A stretch of 6,042 nucleotides of DNA, taken from assembly GCA_023268955.1 (NCBI GenBank), contig JALRJW010000250.1, forward strand, positions 1-6,042, written 5' to 3'. Every line of letters begins with the position of its first letter. Position 1 is the first letter of the stretch. The position numbers and the translations under genes were made by a program. Positions 1 through 4,047 of the stretch are shown here, piece by piece. Under the pieces are notes generated by a model. That model did not search any database and had not been told where the DNA came from. It was given only the letters and a program-made list of their open reading frames with translations. This stretch comes from Aliarcobacter sp. Its GTDB lineage: Bacteria > Campylobacterota > Campylobacteria > Campylobacterales > Arcobacteraceae.

Positions 1-2
1 TT

Positions 3-137
3 GTTAATAATCATACTGAAGATAATATCTTGATTATAGAAATTGAAGATAAAAATGAAAAATATTGGTTTGGTTTTATTAATGAAGACAATATTGAACT
101 TAGTGATGAAGAAATAGAAAAGAGATTTATTCAATAA
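3..137 (+). CDS. C-terminal end of an unrecognised acidic protein (5' end outside window)
   Basis: An open frame enters from the left edge and ends at TAA 135-137, giving 44 residues with no start inside the window. The visible part is acidic (many Glu and Asp) and has an aromatic patch, KYWFGF, near its middle. It ends EIEKRFIQ, which looks like a natural C-terminus. The stop lies only 4 bases before the left end of the IS256-like element, so the insertion sits just downstream and may have removed this gene's own terminator. I do not recognise the family. Alternatively the frame is chance in AT-rich DNA, but an uninterrupted frame with protein-like composition makes a real gene more likely. 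Confidence 0.55.
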   Translation, partial: VNNHTEDNILIIEIEDKNEKYWFGFINEDNIELSDEEIEKRFIQ

Positions 138-141
138 TTTA

Positions 142-176
142 GGGAGTGTTAGAAATTTTGTGTCAGTCTGATAGAA
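142..176 (+). repeat. Left terminal inverted repeat of the IS256-like element
   Basis: The repeat opens GGGAGTGTT, contains the core TTTTGTGTCA at 156-165, and continues to CTGATAG at 168-174. Read in reverse complement, it matches the two repeats at 2262-2296 and 2372-2408. It sits 25-60 bases before the transposase start, the usual place for an IS256-family left end. The exact outer base is uncertain by one or two positions because no target duplication fixes it. Confidence 0.75.
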
Positions 177-184
177 TTTATAAT
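156..184 (+). promoter_or_regulatory. Possible transposase promoter overlapping the left terminal repeat
   Basis: A perfect TATAAT lies at 179-184. A weak TTTTGT -35 at 156-161 is 17 bases upstream, inside the terminal repeat. The leader would be only about 10 bases, so the Shine-Dalgarno AAAGGA (188-193) would sit at the very 5' end of the transcript. That is tight, and transcription from outside the element is an alternative. Confidence 0.35.
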
Positions 185-200
185 TCTAAAGGATTGGACA

Positions 201-1403
201 ATGAATCAAACACTTGATTTAACAGATGCACTTGAACAAATTAAAGCAGGTGCAAAAATAGATGGTAAGGATGGAGTTTTAGCTCCACTTATTAAACAAC
301 TCACTGAAGCTGCATTACAAGCAGAACTTGAATCTCATCTTACAACAGAGATAAATAAAAATAGAAAGAACGGTAAATCTACTAAAACTATGAAATGTAG
401 TGTTGGTGAATTTGACTTAGATGTTCCAAGAGATAGAAATGGTTCTTATGAACCTCAAATAGTTAAAAAACATCAAACTTATATGTCAGACCATATTGAA
501 CAAAAGATTTTATCTTTGTATGCTTTAGGTAATAGTTACTCTCAAATATCGGAACATATTGAAGAGATGTATCGGGTAGAACTCTCCAAAGCTACACTAA
601 GTGCTATTACAGATAAAGTTATACCACTTTTAAAAGAGTGGCAACAAAGACCATTAGAATCAACCTATCCTTTTGTTTGGCTTGATGCAATACACTATAA
701 AATAAAAGAGAATGGCAGATATATTTCAAAAGCTGTCTATACCATCCTTGGAGTAGGACTCAATGGTAAAAAAGAGATATTAGGACTTTATATATCCGAA
801 AATGAGGGAGCAAACTTTTGGTTACAGGTTTTAACTGATTTAAACAACCGTGGAGTACAAGATATACTTATTGCTTCTGTTGATGGTTTAAAAGGCTTTC
901 CTGAAGCTATAAAAGCAATTTTTCCAAATACAGAAATACAGTTGTGTATTGTTCATCAAATTAGAAACTCCATAAGATATGTTGCTTCTAAAAATCAAAA
1001 GGAGTTTATGAAAGATTTAAAACTCATTTATCAAGCCATTTCAAAAGAAGCAGCAGAAGATGCTTTAGTTCAACTTGAAGAAAAGTGGGCTAAAAAATAT
1101 CCTATTGTAATTCAATCTTGGAAAAATAAATGGGGAAATCTATCTGCTTATTTTAAATATCCTGAAGATATTAAAAGAATTATTTATACAACCAATATAA
1201 TTGAATCTGTTCATAGACAGTTTAGAAAGTTGACCAAAACTAAAGGTGCATTTCCAAATGAAAATTCACTCTTAAAACTTTTGTATATGGGTATTCAAAA
1301 TGCAAGTAAAAAATGGACTATGCCTATGAGGAACTGGTCACTTACAATCTCACAATTGGCAATATTTTTTGAGGGTAGGATTAATGAGAAGTTAGATTTG
1401 TAA
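201..1403 (+). CDS. IS256-family (mutator-type) DDE transposase
   Basis: This enzyme cuts and joins the element's ends to move it. It is 400 residues long, the normal full length for IS256-family transposases, with no stop or frameshift. The DDE catalytic residues are visible: D162 in VWLDAIHYK, D228 in IASVDGLKGFPEAI, and E335 in IYTTNIIESVHRQFRK. The family C(2)H signature is present as C249-IV-H252. An N-terminal helical and basic part (about 1-95) precedes the catalytic domain, and the insertion between D228 and E335 is mostly helical, as expected. The ATG at 201 is chosen because AAAGGA (188-193) lies 7 bases upstream and no better in-frame start is near. It lies inside the left terminal repeat and converges on the beta-lactamase gene. 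It is probably functional, although activity depends on a usable right end, and the closest such repeats are beyond the beta-lactamase. Confidence 0.96.
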   Translation: MNQTLDLTDALEQIKAGAKIDGKDGVLAPLIKQLTEAALQAELESHLTTEINKNRKNGKSTKTMKCSVGEFDLDVPRDRNGSYEPQIVKKHQTYMSDHIEQKILSLYALGNSYSQISEHIEEMYRVELSKATLSAITDKVIPLLKEWQQRPLESTYPFVWLDAIHYKIKENGRYISKAVYTILGVGLNGKKEILGLYISENEGANFWLQVLTDLNNRGVQDILIASVDGLKGFPEAIKAIFPNTEIQLCIVHQIRNSIRYVASKNQKEFMKDLKLIYQAISKEAAEDALVQLEEKWAKKYPIVIQSWKNKWGNLSAYFKYPEDIKRIIYTTNIIESVHRQFRKLTKTKGAFPNENSLLKLLYMGIQNASKKWTMPMRNWSLTISQLAIFFEGRINEKLDL

Positions 1404-1410
1404 TATTTTT

Positions 1411-1440
1411 TAAGACCATAAATTGTTGTTTATGGTCTTA
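1411..1440. terminator. Perfect 12-bp hairpin between convergent transposase and beta-lactamase genes
   Basis: Arms at 1411-1422 (TAAGACCATAAA) and 1429-1440 are exact reverse complements around a 6-base loop, TTGTTG. It starts 7 bases after the transposase stop and ends 14 bases before the beta-lactamase stop on the other strand, where a shared bidirectional terminator would be expected. It lacks a clear U-run downstream on either strand; the run of T at 1406-1411 lies before the hairpin on the + strand. Termination is therefore inferred from position and structure and may be inefficient. Confidence 0.55.
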
Positions 1441-1454
1441 TAAATAATCTATGC

Positions 1455-2213
1455 TTAAATAATACCTTTAATCTTTAATGCTTCCATAGTAATTTCTTTT
1501 CTATATTTAGCTTGGCTTAACTCAGGCATATTCATATTCATTGCAAAGAACCAAGTTTTATTTTTTAGTTCAATATATCCTACATACCAACCAATCTTCA
1601 TTGCCCAACCAGTTTTTACTCTGATTGTATAATTATCATTTGACTCAACAATCATTACATCTTTTGTTTTATCAAGGTTTCTTTGTTTATATGGTAAATC
1701 ATTTTTATAAAGTTTTTGTAAAAACTCAATTTGCTCTAAGGCAGAAATTTTTAAATCTCCATCTAACCAAAACCTTGTTAAATTTCCACCCGTTTGCATA
1801 TTTCCATAGTTTAGTTGTTTTAGATGTTGGTGATATTTATCAAGTCCTACTCTTTTAGCTAGTTCTTGGTAACACCATACACAAGAAATAGGAAATCCAC
1901 TCTTGATAGAATGGTCTTGATTCCAAGGTTTCCAACCTTTATCCTTTCCATCCCATTTAATAATCTCTAATTCATCTTTTACAGCTTTTTCTTCAAGGGC
2001 AATTAAAGTATTTGCAATCTTAAAAGTTGATGCAGGAGCTAACTGCTGTTTAGCTCTTTTATCATTAGAGATAAATACTGTTTTATTATCTAATGAACTA
2101 ATGACTACTGTACCAGTAAGAGCTCTTTTGTCAAATAGTTTTTTTAACTCTAAATCTTCAGCAAATAAAAAACTTGTTAAAAGAAAAAATATTAAAAAAG
2201 ATTTATGAATCAT
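1455..2213 (-). CDS. Class D (OXA-type) serine beta-lactamase
   Basis: A periplasmic enzyme that hydrolyses beta-lactams through an acyl-serine intermediate. All class D motifs are present in order: S62-T-F-K65 (nucleophile S62, carboxylated general base K65), S110-C-V112, Y136-G-N138, a Trp in FWL (W149), and K200-T-G202. Residues 1-18 form a Sec signal peptide (Lys then a Leu/Ile/Phe-rich core), with probable cleavage after FLFA; there is no lipobox cysteine. The length of 252 residues is normal. The C-terminal part (IGWYVGYIEL, then TWFFAMNMNMP) resembles the OXA-48 side of the class. However, the loop after KTG is short, KTGWAMKIGW, which in OXA-48-like enzymes affects carbapenem versus cephalosporin activity. 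C111 and C114 form an unusual CVWC at the active-site rim. The start at 2213 has AAGGA 5 bases upstream. Lying between IS256-like ends suggests mobilisation. The spectrum and the allele number cannot be read from sequence alone. Confidence 0.95.
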   Translation of the reverse strand: MIHKSFLIFFLLTSFLFAEDLELKKLFDKRALTGTVVISSLDNKTVFISNDKRAKQQLAPASTFKIANTLIALEEKAVKDELEIIKWDGKDKGWKPWNQDHSIKSGFPISCVWCYQELAKRVGLDKYHQHLKQLNYGNMQTGGNLTRFWLDGDLKISALEQIEFLQKLYKNDLPYKQRNLDKTKDVMIVESNDNYTIRVKTGWAMKIGWYVGYIELKNKTWFFAMNMNMPELSQAKYRKEITMEALKIKGII

Positions 2214-2241
2214 TTTTATCCTTAGTATTAAAGTATTTTAA

Positions 2242-2270
2242 AGCATATCATAAAAATCTATAACTATCAA
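2242..2270 (-). promoter_or_regulatory. Candidate beta-lactamase promoter using a -35 inside the terminal-repeat copy
   Basis: On the minus strand, TTGATA (2265-2270) is followed after exactly 17 bases by TATGCT (2242-2247). The predicted start of transcription is about 20 bases upstream of the beta-lactamase ATG. The -35 hexamer falls within the inner right-end repeat (2262-2296), so the mobile element would be driving the resistance gene. The -10 is imperfect. A nearby TAAAAT at 2233-2238 is an alternative -10. Confidence 0.45.
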
Positions 2271-2296
2271 TCATTGATAAAATTTTAAACAATCTC
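2262..2296 (-). repeat. Inner copy (A) of the IS256-like right terminal repeat
   Basis: Read on the minus strand from 2296 it opens GAGATTGTTTAAAATTTT, which matches 14 of 18 bases of the left end. It continues TCAATGATTGATAGTTA, which matches copy B at 16 of 17 positions. It has the same orientation as copy B, 110 bases further right. Compared with B it lacks the GTGTC part of the core, so it may be a decayed end or one from a related element. Confidence 0.65.
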
Positions 2297-2355
2297 GTCT
2301 TTTAATTAGTTATATAATGTAGTACATAATTATTACAGACATTTTCTAGAATCTA

Positions 2356-2364
2356 TGATATAAT
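2356..2364 (+). promoter_or_regulatory. Extended -10 promoter candidate reading rightwards out of the element
   Basis: TGA-TATAAT gives a perfect -10 with the extended TGn motif. CAGACA (2336-2341) is a possible -35 at 17-base spacing, matching the consensus at 4 of 6 positions. Transcription would start near 2371, cross terminal-repeat copy B and the gene remnant, and stop at the terminator at 2496-2530, giving an RNA of about 160 nt. Confidence 0.4.
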
Positions 2365-2371
2365 TTTATTT

Positions 2372-2408
2372 AACTATCAGTCATTGACACAAAACTCTGA
2401 ACAGTCTC
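2372..2408 (-). repeat. Outer copy (B) of the IS256-like right terminal repeat
   Basis: Read from 2408 on the minus strand it opens GAGACTGTTC, the style of an IS256-family end. It then carries TTTTGTGTCA exactly as the left end does, then CTGATAG. It matches the left end at 18 of 24 ungapped positions. This is the best-matching partner of the left repeat and the likely right boundary of the mobile unit. Confidence 0.7.
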
Positions 2409-2409
2409 G

Positions 2410-2502
2410 CTTGGAGCTAAGAATTTCATATCTCGTGTTGAACTAATCAGATATTTAAATTCAAGAATTATTGAAGCTGATAATGTAAGATTAGTAGCCT
2501 AA
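2410..2502 (+). pseudogene. 3' remnant of an unrecognised gene cut off at the element's right end
   Basis: A frame of 30 codons runs from the edge of the mobile unit to TAA 2500-2502. Its predicted product begins LGAKNFISRVELIRY and ends EADNVRLVA, with normal protein-like composition. There is no start codon with a Shine-Dalgarno, and the frame is closed by TGA (2398-2400) inside the terminal repeat. A strong terminator overlaps and follows the stop. Together these suggest the tail of a real gene whose 5' part was lost at the element boundary. It is not in frame with the fragment at 3-137, so the two are probably not halves of one gene. The family is not recognised. Confidence 0.4.
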
Positions 2503-2530
2503 GACCTAAATAGGTCTAAGGCTCTTTTTT
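2496..2530 (+). terminator. Rho-independent terminator, + strand
   Basis: Arms AGCCTAAGACCT (2496-2507) and AGGTCTAAGGCT (2512-2523) pair with one mismatch in 12 around a 4-base AAAT loop. CTTTTTT (2524-2530) follows, giving a proper U-run on the + strand. The stop of the upstream gene remnant (2500-2502) lies in the left arm. In the other direction the hairpin also lies just beyond the stop of the minus-strand acetyltransferase gene, but without a U-run. Confidence 0.85.
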
Positions 2531-2542
2531 ATTTAAAATAAT

Positions 2543-3073
2543 TTAATTAAATTCTTTAAGATCTAAATACATCCAAGTAGTATTCTTTTCAGGGATAAAA
2601 TCAAAACCAAAATCTTTATAAAATTGAACTAATTTTTCTTCTTTTTTTAATGGTTCAAGGATAATATATCTTATACCAATTTGATTTGACAATTGATTTA
2701 TAATTGATAATATTTCTCTAAAAAGTTCTATCCCTAAAGTATAGCCATCAGGTTCACAAGTGTATTTTCTGTAGGTATTATTTAAGATAAAATAATCTAA
2801 GACAGCTGATGGTATTTTTTTATCATTAACACTAATATTTCCAACACTTATTGCAAAGAAACCTAAATTCTCAGATATTTCATCTGATTTATCTTTTACT
2901 CTATAAAGTTTAGTATTTCTTTTTAATGCTTGTTTTACTGTTAATTCTAAAAGAGTTTTTTCAATTTCTGCTCTTTTTGAATCTTTATCATAAAAATCTA
3001 TTGGTTTACCAAGAAGAAATTTTTCATTAGCTTTTAATGTAGTTAGAGAATAAGGAGATAATTCTAATTCCAA
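2543..3073 (-). CDS. GNAT-family N-acetyltransferase
   Basis: Probably transfers an acetyl group from acetyl-CoA to an amine; the substrate is unknown. The 176-residue product has the GNAT order: N-terminal helices (about 33-52), a strand pair GFFAISVGN and KIPSAVLDYFIL (about 71-97), an acetyl-CoA loop and helix DGYTLGIELFREIL (109-122), the strand RYIILEP (135-141), and the hallmark FYKDFGF (151-157). The pyrophosphate-binding loop is degenerate: the usual Q/R-x-x-G-x-G/A reads YTLGIE. The start is a TTG at 3071-3073 that directly follows the TAA of the 51-aa gene in the same frame. No Shine-Dalgarno or in-frame ATG is nearby, so translation probably depends on reinitiation after the upstream gene. 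It could be the toxin of a GNAT toxin-antitoxin pair or a housekeeping-type acetyltransferase; nothing here decides between these. Confidence 0.75.
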   Translation of the reverse strand: MELELSPYSLTTLKANEKFLLGKPIDFYDKDSKRAEIEKTLLELTVKQALKRNTKLYRVKDKSDEISENLGFFAISVGNISVNDKKIPSAVLDYFILNNTYRKYTCEPDGYTLGIELFREILSIINQLSNQIGIRYIILEPLKKEEKLVQFYKDFGFDFIPEKNTTWMYLDLKEFN

Positions 3074-3229
3074 TTATATAACTTTAATTGAAACTTTTTT
3101 ATCTTTTATTCCCTTAAGAAGTGGATTATTTACTATTACTTTAGATTCCATTCTTTTTAAAGTTTCTTTTTTAATAGAAGGCAGTGGAGATTCTATAATT
3201 TTACCTTTAGTAGTTATTCTAAATGACAT
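3074..3229 (-). CDS. Small basic protein (51 aa) translationally coupled to the acetyltransferase
   Basis: The ATG at 3227-3229 has an excellent Shine-Dalgarno, GAAAGGAG (3236-3243), 6 bases upstream and an extended -10 promoter behind it. This makes a real gene likely despite the short length. The product has 11 Lys and 2 Arg against 4 acidic residues. It has no signal peptide or membrane segment. A helix-prone stretch (about 18-31) is followed by a Lys/Val/Ile-rich tail ending SIKVI. Its TAA (3074-3076) directly abuts the TTG start of the acetyltransferase in the same frame. Position and size would fit an antitoxin or accessory factor for the GNAT enzyme. I do not recognise the family and see no convincing ribbon-helix-helix of the type usually paired with GNAT toxins. 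An alternative is that a TAA has split one longer gene. Confidence 0.65.
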   Translation of the reverse strand: MSFRITTKGKIIESPLPSIKKETLKRMESKVIVNNPLLKGIKDKKVSIKVI

Positions 3230-3258
3230 TAAAAACTCCTTTCAACAAAATTTTTATA

Positions 3259-3267
3259 ATTATACCA
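3259..3267 (-). promoter_or_regulatory. Extended -10 promoter of the 51-aa/acetyltransferase pair
   Basis: On the minus strand TGG-TATAAT is a perfect extended -10, 30 bases upstream of the ATG at 3229. The -35 region (ATGTTT at 17-base spacing) is poor and T-rich, as is common in Campylobacterota promoters. The resulting leader of about 20-25 bases carries the GAAAGGAG ribosome-binding site. Confidence 0.65.
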
Positions 3268-3290
3268 TAAATCAAAGTATAAACATATTT

Positions 3291-3316
3291 TCAAATTAAC
3301 TTTATCTGAAATTAAC
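3291..3316. repeat. Short direct repeat upstream of the acetyltransferase-pair promoter
   Basis: TCAAATTAAC (3291-3300) recurs as TGAAATTAAC (3307-3316), 9 of 10 identical with a 16-base period. It lies just upstream of the -35 region of the promoter at 3259-3267. It could be a binding site for a regulator, perhaps the neighbouring HTH protein. In DNA this AT-rich it could also be chance. Confidence 0.25.
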
Positions 3317-3335
3317 AAACCCTAAATCTAAATAT

Positions 3336-3902
3336 TTACTTAACATCCAATAATTCAGTTAATTCTTTTATATATTCTAAAAGCTCTTGTTTTGTAACTT
3401 TATCAGCTTCACTAATTTGAGTATTAATAGTTTTAATTTGACTAGATAATTTCTCATATCTATTTTGATATGTAATTTTTTCACTATTTTTCTTTTCAGG
3501 TTCAGGGAATTTTCCCTCATCTAAGATTTTATCAAAATCTTCATCTTTTAATTTTGCCAATTTTGCTAAATCATTTTGATTAAACTGTTCTAACTTTTCT
3601 AACTGTTCCAAGCTTGGAACACTTTTATCATTAACGATTGAAACAATTTTATCATTAGTTGCAATACTAACATATCTACTAATAGTAGCAGTACCCATTT
3701 TAAGCTTTTCTGCTAGTTTATTTTGTGAAATTGATAAGCCTTGAGATTCTAAATCATTTTTTATTTCTAATATCGCGATACCTTGATCTACACAATGTTT
3801 AAGAAAATTAGTCTTAAATCCATCTTCACGTTCAATTATTGATTCAATAGTAGATTTATATAAATCAAGTATGTTATTTGTTTTAGCAGGTGTGTTATCC
3901 AT
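3336..3902 (-). CDS. ParB/KorB-like helix-turn-helix DNA-binding protein
   Basis: A probable plasmid-type DNA-binding protein for partition or transcriptional control. The 188-residue product has a helical N-terminus (about 10-52) and then an HTH at about 57-82 (ISQNKLAEKLKMGTATISRYVSIA). That HTH resembles the ParB/KorB central domain, in which Q-x-x-L-A-x-x-L is followed by a recognition helix with T-x-S. Next comes a run of acidic and Lys-rich helices (95-130) and a likely coiled coil at the C-terminus (142-187). The N-terminal ParB nuclease/CTPase domain is absent, and no ParA ATPase gene is in the window. It is therefore not a standard ParAB pair and may be a regulator or a reduced centromere-binding protein. 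The start at 3902 is supported by GAGGA (3909-3913), 6 bases upstream. It is transcribed in the same direction as its neighbours but has its own leader. Confidence 0.7.
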   Translation of the reverse strand: MDNTPAKTNNILDLYKSTIESIIEREDGFKTNFLKHCVDQGIAILEIKNDLESQGLSISQNKLAEKLKMGTATISRYVSIATNDKIVSIVNDKSVPSLEQLEKLEQFNQNDLAKLAKLKDEDFDKILDEGKFPEPEKKNSEKITYQNRYEKLSSQIKTINTQISEADKVTKQELLEYIKELTELLDVK

Positions 3903-3927
3903 ATTTGTTCCTCAAAAATCATAAAGT

Positions 3928-3970
3928 ATTTTATATGGATATTTTATCTTAAAACTTTTGTGAAATCACA
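3928..3970 (-). promoter_or_regulatory. Upstream control region of the HTH gene: -10-like box and TGTGA/TCACA palindrome
   Basis: On the minus strand TATAAAAT (3928-3935) is a reasonable -10, about 26 bases before the ATG at 3902. Further upstream, 3959-3970 is a perfect palindrome, TGTGA-AA-TCACA, placed where an operator or activator site could act. Autoregulation by the HTH protein is plausible but unproven. No clear -35 is seen. Confidence 0.35.
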
Positions 3971-4006
3971 TTTTCTAAAGTAAATCTATTATAAATTTAT
4001 ATTTAT

Positions 4007-4040
4007 TAACTTTAAGAGATTATTGTTTCTCTTAAAGTTA
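4007..4040 (-). terminator. Perfect 13-bp hairpin downstream of the helicase gene
   Basis: TAACTTTAAGAGA (4007-4019) and its exact reverse complement (4028-4040) flank an 8-base loop. It lies 7 bases beyond the helicase stop on the minus strand, as an intrinsic terminator would. What follows on that strand is AT-rich without a clean U-run, so it may terminate weakly, or act as an mRNA 3'-end stabiliser. Confidence 0.55.
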
Positions 4041-4047
4041 TTTACAA

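Larger units (their letters stand above)
142..2408 (+). mobile_element. IS256-family element carrying an OXA beta-lactamase as passenger
   Basis: Seen: a terminal repeat at 142-165 pairs in inverted orientation with 2385-2408, matching at 18 of 24 positions without gaps. The outer core TTTTGTGTCA is identical, and similarity continues inward to CTGATAG after a 2-base gap. Between the ends lie an intact IS256-family transposase and a class D beta-lactamase, in convergent orientation. No terminal repeat is visible in 1404-1454, where a bare insertion sequence should end. Known: IS256-family elements are normally about 1.3 kb, encode only the transposase, have roughly 20-30-bp inverted repeats and make 8-9-bp target duplications. 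Inference: this is an enlarged, passenger-carrying derivative of about 2.27 kb, or 2.16 kb if the inner right repeat at 2262-2296 is the active end. No target duplication is seen (AATAATTTA on the left, GCTTGGAGC on the right), so it is not a simple recent insertion. Confidence 0.7.

Noticed and set aside
1625..1858. A 77-codon + strand frame
   Set aside because: It lies wholly inside the beta-lactamase gene on the opposite strand, has no ribosome-binding site, and its Phe/Leu/His-rich product looks like antisense translation.
133..2417. Target-site duplication around the mobile unit
   Set aside because: The bases left of 142 (AATAATTTA) do not match those right of 2408 (GCTTGGAGC) or right of 2296 (GTCTTTTAA).
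2384..2446. A 20-codon TTG-initiated frame across terminal-repeat copy B
   Set aside because: It has no ribosome-binding site and no recognisable product, and it overlaps the remnant frame, which is longer and ends at the terminator.
3074..3229. AbrB/MazE-type antitoxin reading of the 51-aa protein, from ITTKGKI near its start
   Set aside because: Only a few residues resemble the AbrB strand motif. The rest of the domain, including the repeat and the following helix, is not evident.
3959..3970. CRP-binding site from TGTGA/TCACA
   Set aside because: The half-sites are only 2 bases apart rather than 6, and Campylobacterota do not use an E. coli-style CRP system in a way that would support this. 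Kept only as a generic palindrome.
4007..4040. Replication-origin iteron or recombination site
   Set aside because: It is a single perfect hairpin directly after a stop codon with no further copies, so a transcript-end role is simpler.
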